From NCBI RefSeq assembly GCF_039540515.1, contig NZ_BAABFA010000019.1:1-64000 (forward strand): a stretch of 64,000 nucleotides of DNA, given 5' to 3'. The notes under the pieces are model-generated. The model worked only from the letters and a program-made list of their open reading frames with translations, was not told where the DNA came from and searched no databases. A program made the translations under genes and the position numbers. The DNA comes from Nemorincola caseinilytica (GTDB lineage: Bacteria; Bacteroidota; Bacteroidia; Chitinophagales; Chitinophagaceae). Below are positions 8,857-16,349 of the stretch, piece by piece. Every line of letters starts with the position of its first letter. Positions within the stretch are counted from its first letter, which is position 1.

Positions 8857-9618
8857 CTACAACTCGGGCATGAGGCCCGACTCTGTGGTACGCTCGGCCC
8901 TGGCTATGTGACCACAACCTGCGTAGCGGCGTTTCCAGTAGCGGTCGTTGAGGCTGCTTACCACCACACCCCTCGAACGTGATGCATGTACGAAGTATCC
9001 ATTGGCCAGGTATATACCCACATGCGAAATGCGGATACGATTGATGCGGAAGAACACGAGATCGCCCTCCGTGGCCTCATCGTGATGTTTTATACGCTCG
9101 CTGTGGCGGTATTGCTGGCGCGATGTGCGAGAGAGGTCTATACAGAATATCTGCCCGTATACTTTTTGTGAAAAGGCAGAACAATCTATACCCCTGATGG
9201 TGGTGCCACCATACTTGTAGCGCACGCCATACCAGTCGTCTATGAACTTGTAAAGCCTCAGGTTGCCCAGGTCTTCGGGCTCTTCTTCCAGCATTTCGGC
9301 AAAGCGCTCCATCAGCATCTCTGTCTCGGTATCGAAGGCGGTGGCCACCTGCATATCCATCTCTGCCTTGGCAGAGTCTACAGGCTCGGCCACAAGGGTT
9401 ATGCTATCATTGATGACAATGGTATCGGCTACCTGGGCGGCAAAAGCACCCGGCTCCATGGGCGCACATATGAAGAGGCTGTAAAGAAAGTGGATATTAG
9501 TATCGGCCACCTGGGCGGTAAGCTGCTGGCCGAAGGATGTATGCGAAGCAAGGCAGCATAGCAGCAATGCCCAGAGACGGGGCGACGATGCTATAAGCTT
9601 TAATATTCTTCTCCGCAT
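8857..9618 (-). CDS. NlpC/P60 family secreted peptidase
   Basis: A 253-residue exported protein with a C-terminal NlpC/P60 domain, the fold of cell-wall gamma-D-glutamyl-diamino acid endopeptidases. A signal peptide covers about residues 1-30 (basic N-terminus, then LWALLLCCLASHTSFGQ). The catalytic cysteine is in GIDCSAFSQKVYG near residue 145 and the histidine in SHVGIYLANGYFVHAS. The segment between is acidic and low in complexity, probably a linker. It probably acts on peptidoglycan in the periplasm. It is monocistronic. Confidence 0.88.
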   Translation of the reverse strand: MRRRILKLIASSPRLWALLLCCLASHTSFGQQLTAQVADTNIHFLYSLFICAPMEPGAFAAQVADTIVINDSITLVAEPVDSAKAEMDMQVATAFDTETEMLMERFAEMLEEEPEDLGNLRLYKFIDDWYGVRYKYGGTTIRGIDCSAFSQKVYGQIFCIDLSRTSRQQYRHSERIKHHDEATEGDLVFFRINRIRISHVGIYLANGYFVHASRSRGVVVSSLNDRYWKRRYAGCGHIARAERTTESGLMPEL

Positions 9619-9665
9619 GATGAAAGAACTTTATCCAGATAAAGATAAGTTCCATTTTCGGAAAA

Positions 9666-9821
9666 CCAAATATCAAATATAAAAATTTGAAATTCCAGAT
9701 CTCAAATTCCAAGGGAAAATTCCAAATTCCAAAGCCCAAATTACAAAGGGGGAAATTCCAAAGGGGAATTTCTAATTCCCCCCAATACCTAATTCCTAAA
9801 CCCAATTCCTAATTCCCCAAA
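9666..9821. repeat. AT-rich short-unit intergenic repeat (AAATTCC / CTAATTCC type)
   Basis: About 155 bp between the NlpC/P60 gene start and the pdxH stop are made of irregularly repeated units such as CAAATTCC, AATTCCAAA and CCTAATTCC. Near-identical CCTAATTCC units recur at 48890-48957. No coding potential is seen. Confidence 0.7.
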
Positions 9822-9825
9822 AAGA

Positions 9826-10476
9826 TCAAGGCGCCAGACGACAACGTTTCCAGCTACCATCTTCGTTGCGGGAGAAAGAGATACGATCGTGCATGCGGCT
9901 GCTGCGACCCTGCCAGAACTCTATGCGCTGCGGTACTACCAGGTAGCCGCCCCAGTGTGGTGGCCGGGGTACGTTCTCGCCAAATTCTTTCTGGTAGCGC
10001 TCATAATTCTGCTCCAGCACCTCGCGGCCGGGTATCTCGCGGCTCTGGGGCGATGCCCAGGCGCCAAGGCGGCTACCCACGGGGCGCGAATAGAAGTATT
10101 CATCGCTTTCGGCAGCGGGCAGCTTTTCTATACGGCCGTCTATGCGCACCTGACGTTCCAGCTCTTTCCAGAAGAAAAGCAGTGCCACAAAGGGGTCGGC
10201 AGCTATGTGCGTGCCCTTGGCGCTATCGTAATTGGTAAAAAAGGAGAAACCACGTTCGTCCGCCCCTTTGAGGAGCACTATGCGTGCATGGGGACGATGG
10301 TCGGCATCTACGGTAGCTAGGGTCATGGCATTGACCTCGGTAATCTGTGCCGACTCTGCCTCGCTGAACCATTTCATGAAAAAATGCATGGGATCATCTC
10401 CCGTCGCCTGCTCATCGAGGGCCTCGCGACTGTAATCCATGCGTATCTCCGCGATATTTAGCGGTCTGTGGGACAA
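9826..10476 (-). CDS. pdxH: Pyridoxamine 5'-phosphate oxidase
   Basis: PdxH oxidises pyridoxine- or pyridoxamine-5'-phosphate to pyridoxal 5'-phosphate using FMN. The 216-residue length is typical. FMN- and substrate-contact motifs seen are RIVLLKGADERGFSFFTNY, ALLFFWKELERQVRIDG, SRPVGSRLGAWASPQS and the C-terminal WQGRSSRMHDR...W.RCRLAP. The ATG at 10476 begins MSHRPLNIAEIRMDY, as in homologues. The stop lies directly beside the AT-rich repeat at 9666-9821. Confidence 0.96.
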   Translation of the reverse strand: MSHRPLNIAEIRMDYSREALDEQATGDDPMHFFMKWFSEAESAQITEVNAMTLATVDADHRPHARIVLLKGADERGFSFFTNYDSAKGTHIAADPFVALLFFWKELERQVRIDGRIEKLPAAESDEYFYSRPVGSRLGAWASPQSREIPGREVLEQNYERYQKEFGENVPRPPHWGGYLVVPQRIEFWQGRSSRMHDRISFSRNEDGSWKRCRLAP

Positions 10477-10485
10477 GACAGAAAA

Positions 10486-10629
10486 TTACTTATCGTCAGA
10501 TGTACCGGTATATTTGAAGCTCACATACAGGAACTCTATCACCAGCAGGAAGAAAAATGTGTAAGTAAGTATGGGACCTACGCTCAGGTTAACGGCATCA
10601 TAAAAAGCACCCAGCATCAAATGGCTCAT
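10486..10629 (-). CDS. Small single-span membrane protein (47 aa)
   Basis: A 47-codon frame immediately upstream of pdxH on the same strand, 9 bp from its start. It reads MSHLMLGAFYDAVNLSVGP, then a hydrophobic stretch of about 20 residues (ILTYTFFFLLVIEFLYV), then a polar tail ending TGTSDDK. The ATG, transmembrane segment and charged tail are coherent, and an overlapping plus-strand frame is much less protein-like. No family recognised. Confidence 0.45.
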   Translation of the reverse strand: MSHLMLGAFYDAVNLSVGPILTYTFFFLLVIEFLYVSFKYTGTSDDK

Positions 10630-10711
10630 GTTCGTGAATTTAGTGGGCGCAAGTTACATTTTTATGCCAGAAATAACAAAGCCTTCGAACAATAAGGAGT
10701 AACTTTAATAT

Positions 10712-10909
10712 ATGGACCGTGCGCACAGGATATATACCGGTATAGGGATAGGTCTACTGATAGTTGCCTTCTTCATCACCCTATGGAAAATGAACCTGGA
10801 AAGCGAGGCCTTCTACACTATAGACAGAGTAGAAAATATCATCTGGATAGCGGGCGTAGGGTTGGTGATGATAGGCCAGTATAAAAAGAGAAGGAAAAGG
10901 CAGAAATAG
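10712..10909 (+). CDS. Small two-span membrane protein
   Basis: A 65-residue protein with two hydrophobic segments (about residues 8-26 and 41-57) and a basic C-terminal tail (KKRRKRQK). An AAGGAG lies about 13 bases before the ATG. The stop is only 7 bp before the start of the flavin/Rieske-like gene, suggesting one transcript and perhaps a membrane partner for that protein. No family recognised. Confidence 0.6.
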   Translation: MDRAHRIYTGIGIGLLIVAFFITLWKMNLESEAFYTIDRVENIIWIAGVGLVMIGQYKKRRKRQK

Positions 10910-10916
10910 ATAGTAT

Positions 10917-12428
10917 ATGACAGGCCCTACGAAAGCATTCTGGCAGGATAGCGGCCCTCGCATCTCCTTTTTGCCACTGCTGCAGAATATTTCGACGGAC
11001 GTATGTGTGATAGGGGGCGGCATAGCAGGCATGTCGGTAGCCTATATGGTGGCCGCTACCGGCAGGCAGGTAACGGTGATAGACGATGGAGCCATAGGCG
11101 GTGGAGAGACCGGCCGGTCGACAGCGCATCTTTCGTTCGCACTCGATGATACCTATACATTACTACAGCGCCTATTTGGCAAGGCAGGCGCACGCCTGGC
11201 GGCCGAAAGCCATATGGCGGCCATAGACAAAATAGAAGAGATAACAGCGCGTGAAAGTATAGACTGCGGGCTGCAAAGGGTGAACGGCTACCTCTTTAAC
11301 CCTTATGGCCAACAACTGCTGGACCTGCAACAAGAGCTACAGGCCGCCCGGGAAAGCGGCATACAGAACATAGCCATACAGAACGGTATACCCCTGCCGG
11401 GCATGGCCGCAGGCGATGCGCTCTGCTTTGGCGGCCAGGCCATATTCCACCCCATGCGCTACCTGGATGGGCTGGCTAAAGCGATACAAAATATGGGCGC
11501 CCGCATATATACCCATACACGCGCCACTTCCGTAATGTACGATGAGAAGACCTTTACCATAAACACCCAAAATGCATGCATAGTAGCACAGAGCGTAGTG
11601 GTAGCTACCAACGACCCTATAGTAAAGAGCGCCATACCCGGCAAGAACATAGCCTACCGCAGCTATGCAGTGGGTATGCGTTGCCCAAAGGGTATAATGC
11701 CACCACACCTCTTCTGGGATACCCATACGCCCTACTACCATATGCGGGCATGCAGGCTGGATGAAGCCAGCGACCTGCTGCTGGCCGGTGGTGGCGACCA
11801 CCGCACCGGCAGGCATACCGGCCTGCAAGAGACCCGTGAGCGTTTTGCAGCTATAGAAGCATGGGCACGGGCATATGTACCCGGTGCGGGAGAGGTGCTG
11901 TACCGGTGGTCGGGGCAGGTGATGGAACCCATGGACCACCTGGCATATATAGGGCGCATAGAGACCGGGAAAGACCTGTTTGTGGTCACAGGCGGCTCGG
12001 GGCATGGACTGACGCATGGCACCATAGCGGGCATGATAATAGCCGACCTGCTGAATGGCATACCCAATAAATGGCAACACATATACGACCCATTGCGCCC
12101 TATACGCCGGTACGGGCAACTGCTGCGATACCGGCTGGGCAACCTGGCACAATGGACAGAACGCGTTGCAGTGAACCATGTGACACCTGAGAAAATAAGA
12201 CCGGGAGAGGGCGCTATAATAAGCCATTGGCTGTACCACAAAGCAGTATATAAAGATCCGCAGGGCATATTGCACCAATTCTCTGCCATATGCCCGTATA
12301 GCGGATGTGTGCTAGTGTGGAACGGGCTGGAACATTCGTGGGACTGCCCGTGCTACGGATCGCGGTATGATGCCGTGGACGGGCGTGTGGTGAACGGGCC
12401 ATCCAATATACCGCTACGCCCTATTTAA
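10917..12428 (+). CDS. FAD-dependent oxidoreductase with degenerate Rieske domain
   Basis: A 503-residue paralogue of the protein at 2623-4185. The N-terminal DAO fold is intact: VIGGGIAGMSVAYMVAATG near residue 32 and GRSTAHLSFALDD. The C-terminal Rieske-like domain aligns with its relative but reads C459-P-Y461-S-G-C and C477-P-C-Y480-G-S-R. Both histidine iron ligands are tyrosines, each one base change from His (TAT, TAC). A conventional [2Fe-2S] Rieske centre is therefore unlikely. Either the domain has become structural or it binds something different. The codons are otherwise normal and the frame is full length, so this is not simple decay. Preceded by a small membrane protein and followed by an SRPBCC gene. 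Confidence 0.85.
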   Translation: MTGPTKAFWQDSGPRISFLPLLQNISTDVCVIGGGIAGMSVAYMVAATGRQVTVIDDGAIGGGETGRSTAHLSFALDDTYTLLQRLFGKAGARLAAESHMAAIDKIEEITARESIDCGLQRVNGYLFNPYGQQLLDLQQELQAARESGIQNIAIQNGIPLPGMAAGDALCFGGQAIFHPMRYLDGLAKAIQNMGARIYTHTRATSVMYDEKTFTINTQNACIVAQSVVVATNDPIVKSAIPGKNIAYRSYAVGMRCPKGIMPPHLFWDTHTPYYHMRACRLDEASDLLLAGGGDHRTGRHTGLQETRERFAAIEAWARAYVPGAGEVLYRWSGQVMEPMDHLAYIGRIETGKDLFVVTGGSGHGLTHGTIAGMIIADLLNGIPNKWQHIYDPLRPIRRYGQLLRYRLGNLAQWTERVAVNHVTPEKIRPGEGAIISHWLYHKAVYKDPQGILHQFSAICPYSGCVLVWNGLEHSWDCPCYGSRYDAVDGRVVNGPSNIPLRPI

Positions 12429-12481
12429 CAGGGCTTACAGGAATAATGACCTAAATTGCAGAAGAGCATATTCCAAGCGCC

Positions 12482-12922
12482 ATGAACAGGCAGACACATA
12501 AGATACTGATAGACGCACCACCCGAAAGAATATGGAACGTACTGTGGAACGACCTGACGTATATGTCGTGGTCTGCGGCGTTCAGCGCGGGATCGCGTGC
12601 AGAGACGGACTGGAAAGCAGGCAGCAATGTACTGTTCCTGGATAATACCAATAATGGCATGGCGGGGGTGATAGTGGCCGCTATACCGAATGAACTGATG
12701 TCTATAAGGCATATGGCAGAGGTAAAGAACGGCATAGTGCAGCCCGATAGCCCTGCAAGCAGGGAATGGATGGGCGCCATGGAGAACTACACCCTGAAAA
12801 AAGCAGGAGACCAGACAGAACTGACCATAGAGGTAGATGTGACACAGGAATACAGCGAATACTTTGCCCGCACCTGGCCACTGGCCCTGAACAGGATAAA
12901 GGGATTGGCAGAACGCAAATGA
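12482..12922 (+). CDS. SRPBCC (START/Bet v1-like) domain protein
   Basis: A 146-residue protein of the SRPBCC superfamily, small helix-grip folds that bind hydrophobic ligands. The start KILIDAPPERIWNVLWND and the closing helix LALNRIKGLAE are typical, as is the alternating mid-region (ENYTLKKAGDQTELTIEVDV). It is closely similar to the gene at 37641-38078, with matching motifs W-AFSPGS/AFSAGS and DWK-GS. It follows the Rieske-like gene after 53 bp on the same strand. Ligand unknown. Confidence 0.82.
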   Translation: MNRQTHKILIDAPPERIWNVLWNDLTYMSWSAAFSAGSRAETDWKAGSNVLFLDNTNNGMAGVIVAAIPNELMSIRHMAEVKNGIVQPDSPASREWMGAMENYTLKKAGDQTELTIEVDVTQEYSEYFARTWPLALNRIKGLAERK

Positions 12923-12932
12923 CCTAATGATA

Positions 12933-12940
12933 TATCTTTG
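12933..12940 (+). promoter_or_regulatory. Bacteroidetes -7 element for the DUF433 gene
   Basis: TATCTTTG matches TAnnTTTG and ends 19 bases before the ATG at 12960, just after the stop of the SRPBCC gene. This suggests the DUF433 gene has its own promoter. Confidence 0.45.
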
Positions 12941-12959
12941 TAATTATAAGAATGTAACT

Positions 12960-13190
12960 ATGGAAAGCTCTTCGTGGAAAGACCGTATAACCACCGATCC
13001 TTTAAAATGTGGCGGAAGGCCCTGTATACGCGGAATGAGGATAAGGGTGACAGATATACTGGACCTGCTGGCCGCAGGACTGGACAGAGCTCAGATACTG
13101 GAAGAATTGCCCGACCTTGAGAACGAGGATATCGATGCTGCCCTGAAATATGTAAGCCAAAGGTTCGATCATCCTATACTTGCTGCATGA
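12960..13190 (+). CDS. DUF433 domain protein (antitoxin-like)
   Basis: A 76-residue DUF433 protein. The core DRITTDPLKCGGRPCIRGMRIRV and the helix-turn-helix-like DILDLLAAGLDRAQILEELPDLENEDI are diagnostic. DUF433 proteins are commonly antitoxins paired with a PIN-like (DUF5615) nuclease encoded immediately downstream. Here the next gene is on the opposite strand 7 bp away and is a glycosyltransferase, so no toxin partner is present. The ATG at 12960 fits the family start and the -7 element upstream. Confidence 0.85.
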   Translation: MESSSWKDRITTDPLKCGGRPCIRGMRIRVTDILDLLAAGLDRAQILEELPDLENEDIDAALKYVSQRFDHPILAA

Positions 13191-13197
13191 CCTGACA

Positions 13198-14436
13198 TTA
13201 CTTCTTTACTACATCCTTTATGTGCTCCAGGTATCTTTTTGCCAGTACCTCTCTGTCGAAATTCTCGCGAGCATAGCGGTAACCGCTCTCGCCTTCGCGC
13301 GCGATGCGGCCGGGGTCGGCAAGATACTGGCGAATGATGCGGTCATACTCGGCAGTGTTCTCGGGCTCTACATATATGCCGGCACCGGCGGCCTCTACCA
13401 GCTCGCGCGATACCCCATCTATGGCCATGAGTATGGGCCGCTTGCAAGACATGTAATCGAAGGTCTTGTTGGAGTATACGGTCTTGAAAGTATCTACCCG
13501 CTTCAGCACCGATGCCCCCATCTCCGAGGCCAGTATATAGCGGAACACCTCGGCCTTGGGTACAGCATCCAGAAAGCGCACATTGGTTATCTTCCTATCG
13601 GCGGCCAGCTTTTTCAGCCTGTCTTTTTCCATACCCTGCCCTATGAGCAGGAAGAGCACATTGGTATCGGCAAGGGCCTCACCTGCATCCAGCACCTGCT
13701 CCAGGTGATTGGCCACACCGTGCGCCCCCACATAGGTGATAACGAAATGACCATCCAGCCCATGCTCTTTACGAAAAGTATCCCTGTCCACCTCGCGCAG
13801 CAGCTTCTCCGACAGGCTGAAGTCGGCGGCATTGGATATCTGTATCAGCTTGCGTTCGGGCATGCCTTTTTTATCGCGCAGGGCATTGTAAAAGGCAGGT
13901 GTAAGTACATTTATGAGGCGAGCGGTACGATATATGAAAGCCTCTACCCAATAGGCCAGCTTTATGATGAGCTTGTTGGTAAGCACACCTGTATCTATAG
14001 CCGATTCAGGCCACAGGTCGCGCACCTCGAACACGAAGGGCATACGCCTGAGCCGCGATATGAGGTAACCCGTAATGCCTACGAACAGCGGTGGCGAGGT
14101 GACGATGACCACATCGTACCTGCCCTTTACCTTGAACAGACCCGCATAGAAGGCCGAGAACATGAAGGAGAAATAGCCCCACAGCCTGCCAAGGAAACTT
14201 TTATTGTATGCCTCAGACACATGGCAGCGCCATACATCCATATCTCCTTGCTTTTTCTTTACAAAATACTTGCCCTTGTATTCGGCCCGCTTCTCATGGC
14301 CATTGTAGTGCATCATACCTGCCAGTACGGTCACGGAGTGGCCCTCTGCGGTCCAGATGCGGGAGAACTCGTTCCAGCGCGATCCGCCGGGGTCGTCCTC
14401 TTCCAGGAAGTACTGATGAATGAGCAGGATGTTCAT
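13198..14436 (-). CDS. Glycosyltransferase family 4 (WbuB-like)
   Basis: A 412-residue GT-B fold glycosyltransferase of the WbuB/GT4 type, expected to add a sugar to a lipid-linked polysaccharide precursor at the inner membrane. The N-terminus NILLIHQYFLEEDDPGGSRW is typical, as are FVFEVRDLWPESAI, VTYVGAHGVANHLEQVLDA (nucleotide-sugar domain) and ASVLKRVDTFKTVYSNKTFDYMS containing the donor-binding ExxxxxNK-like region. It is the last gene of the leftward cluster 22354-13198, 16 bp after the heparinase-like gene. Confidence 0.88.
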   Translation of the reverse strand: MNILLIHQYFLEEDDPGGSRWNEFSRIWTAEGHSVTVLAGMMHYNGHEKRAEYKGKYFVKKKQGDMDVWRCHVSEAYNKSFLGRLWGYFSFMFSAFYAGLFKVKGRYDVVIVTSPPLFVGITGYLISRLRRMPFVFEVRDLWPESAIDTGVLTNKLIIKLAYWVEAFIYRTARLINVLTPAFYNALRDKKGMPERKLIQISNAADFSLSEKLLREVDRDTFRKEHGLDGHFVITYVGAHGVANHLEQVLDAGEALADTNVLFLLIGQGMEKDRLKKLAADRKITNVRFLDAVPKAEVFRYILASEMGASVLKRVDTFKTVYSNKTFDYMSCKRPILMAIDGVSRELVEAAGAGIYVEPENTAEYDRIIRQYLADPGRIAREGESGYRYARENFDREVLAKRYLEHIKDVVKK

Positions 14437-14452
14437 GGCGGCGGCGAAGATA

Positions 14453-16339
14453 CTATAACTCTACGACTGTCTTTATCACCCGCCCTGCGGTGGTGAAACA
14501 GTATTCATCGGTAGGCTCTTTGGCCCCATAGAGCGAAGAGCTCCAGCCATCATATTTGGCGGGCAGCATCGCTACCCCATCATCGCCCTCGGCCCTTATC
14601 CTTACTTTATGTGTAAGCGGCAGCGGCACATGCCATAGCTGCCGCATAGACATCTTTGCAGGTACGCATAGCAACTCGTCGGTCACCGTCCAGTATGGAC
14701 GGCCTTTTTCCTTTACTATCGTACGCTGGTGGCGAATGCGCTTGTGCAAATGCCTGAAAGCGCTTATCCTGCCTGTGAACTTGTAGCTGCCTGCATCCTC
14801 GGTCATTTCCACACCCCGGCTTTGCGTCCAGTGATACCATATGAACCTGCCGCCCTTCAGCATCTGGTCATTATCGTCCACCATCACCGTATTGTGCGAG
14901 CGTGTGCCGCTGAAGTAGCGTATGGTAGCGGCATCGGTATTATACTTATAGCTGCCTGCATCGGTGAGTATGTTCTCGCCATTGTGCCATACATCTATGT
15001 GCAGGTTATCGGCCTGCGAAGGTCTGTCCTTATGGTTGCCACAGCGTATGAAAGTAAGTGTGTGCGGCTCGCGAATGATGTAGTACCCGCCCCAGTAAAA
15101 GGAATGCAGCCCATTGCCGGGATGCCATTGCTGCGTGGTGAGCTTGTCTATACCGTACCACGACCTATCCTCGTGGCTGCCATCTATACCGGCATCCAGG
15201 CCCAGGGCCGCGGCCAGCGCATGCAATTGTGACCGGTAGTCGCGGTAATGGGCATTGCTGAGCTTGAAGAAGAGCGCACCATCATTGGCACCATAATTGG
15301 GCAGCCAGCCGTTCTCGTCTACCATGCAGGTACGCAGGAAGCGTACAGAATTGCGGGCACGGTCGTACACCACATCGGCAAAGCGCTCACCGTTCTTATC
15401 GGCCAGCACTATACCCCAGGTAAGCAACTGTACCACTACCCTATGGTAATTCATAGAGAACTGCAGGAAGGTACCATCCTTATATACCTGGTAGGCCACC
15501 TCTTCCTCGAACCAGGCCTTGCCCCGTTCTTTCCATACGGCGGCGCCGGGCAGGGAGGGGTACAAAAGGCCGCCAAGGTAAAGCGTGAGTGTCTCGGTGA
15601 TGGCATGATTGTTGCGCACGGCTATGCGCGAAAAATCTATGTTGTGGTATATGTGGTGCAGGTGCCAGTATATGGTATGCTGCACCTGGTCGAACACCTC
15701 TTCGGTAAGGGCGGGCGAGTGGCGATAAAAATGCAGGGCAAAGGTCCAGTTGAGCACACGCAGCGACATCTCCTGGCTACAGCGGTAGTTGGGGCCACGG
15801 TTCACGGGGTTACTCCCGATCCACGACAGCATATCATCGAATACCATTTGGCTATGGTCCTCACCAAAATGATGATCGTACCTGATGATGTCGTAAAGGT
15901 AGGAGAAGCGCGAACGCTCCCATACATATTTTATATCGCCTGCGGTGGCAGAGTAGTCGGGTATCTCGGTCCAGTGCTTGCTCACATCGTACCTGTAGCC
16001 GTTATCGGGATTGGTGACCCAATCGTGGTCAGGACCCAGGTCGGCAAGCACACTGTTGAACAACAGTAGTTTTCCCTGTTCCAAATGCCGGAATGCCACG
16101 GCAAGGCCCTCATCGGGCCTGCGGGGTATGGTAAGGGTATCGCGGGAATGGAAGAAGAACCTGTGTGTGCTCTTTCTCCATTCATCCAGCGTTATATACC
16201 TGTGAAAAGGGGGATCGGCAGGGAACCTTTTTTTCAGCAGGCCGGTGCGGCGCAGCAATTCATGCTTTGCCCTGAAGGCGGCCCACCGCCAGCCCATATT
16301 GCGTACCAGGTCTATTATCCTCTTTAGCTTTGTTATCAT
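14453..16339 (-). CDS. Heparinase II/III-like protein
   Basis: A 628-residue protein of the heparinase II/III (alginate lyase-like) family. An alpha-helical toroid spans about residues 60-330, with NRGPNYRCSQEMSLRVLNW and the catalytic-region NNHAITETLTLYLGG. The C-terminal beta-sheet domain includes RCGNHKDRPSQADNLHIDVW and GTRSHNTVMVDD. No signal peptide is visible, so despite family kinship with polysaccharide lyases a cytoplasmic role in polysaccharide assembly is plausible. Such genes often sit beside WbuB-like transferases and bi-domain oxidoreductases in O-antigen or capsule loci, as here. Activity is inferred, not shown. Confidence 0.85.
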   Translation of the reverse strand: MITKLKRIIDLVRNMGWRWAAFRAKHELLRRTGLLKKRFPADPPFHRYITLDEWRKSTHRFFFHSRDTLTIPRRPDEGLAVAFRHLEQGKLLLFNSVLADLGPDHDWVTNPDNGYRYDVSKHWTEIPDYSATAGDIKYVWERSRFSYLYDIIRYDHHFGEDHSQMVFDDMLSWIGSNPVNRGPNYRCSQEMSLRVLNWTFALHFYRHSPALTEEVFDQVQHTIYWHLHHIYHNIDFSRIAVRNNHAITETLTLYLGGLLYPSLPGAAVWKERGKAWFEEEVAYQVYKDGTFLQFSMNYHRVVVQLLTWGIVLADKNGERFADVVYDRARNSVRFLRTCMVDENGWLPNYGANDGALFFKLSNAHYRDYRSQLHALAAALGLDAGIDGSHEDRSWYGIDKLTTQQWHPGNGLHSFYWGGYYIIREPHTLTFIRCGNHKDRPSQADNLHIDVWHNGENILTDAGSYKYNTDAATIRYFSGTRSHNTVMVDDNDQMLKGGRFIWYHWTQSRGVEMTEDAGSYKFTGRISAFRHLHKRIRHQRTIVKEKGRPYWTVTDELLCVPAKMSMRQLWHVPLPLTHKVRIRAEGDDGVAMLPAKYDGWSSSLYGAKEPTDEYCFTTAGRVIKTVVEL

Positions 16340-16349
16340 TCCCTGCCTG

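Noticed and set aside
9666..9821. CRISPR-like array
   Set aside because: Units are only about 8 bp and irregular, with no constant repeat or spacers and no cas genes.
10468..10695. Rightward 75-codon frame
   Set aside because: The leftward 47-codon frame in the same place has a coherent membrane span; this one does not.
12960..13190. Toxin-antitoxin pair
   Set aside because: Only the antitoxin-like DUF433 gene is present; no toxin frame fits in the 7-bp gap or on the other side.
13180..14496. Long rightward open frame of over 430 codons
   Set aside because: It lies opposite the WbuB-like glycosyltransferase, whose motifs are complete; the opposite frame has no recognisable domain.
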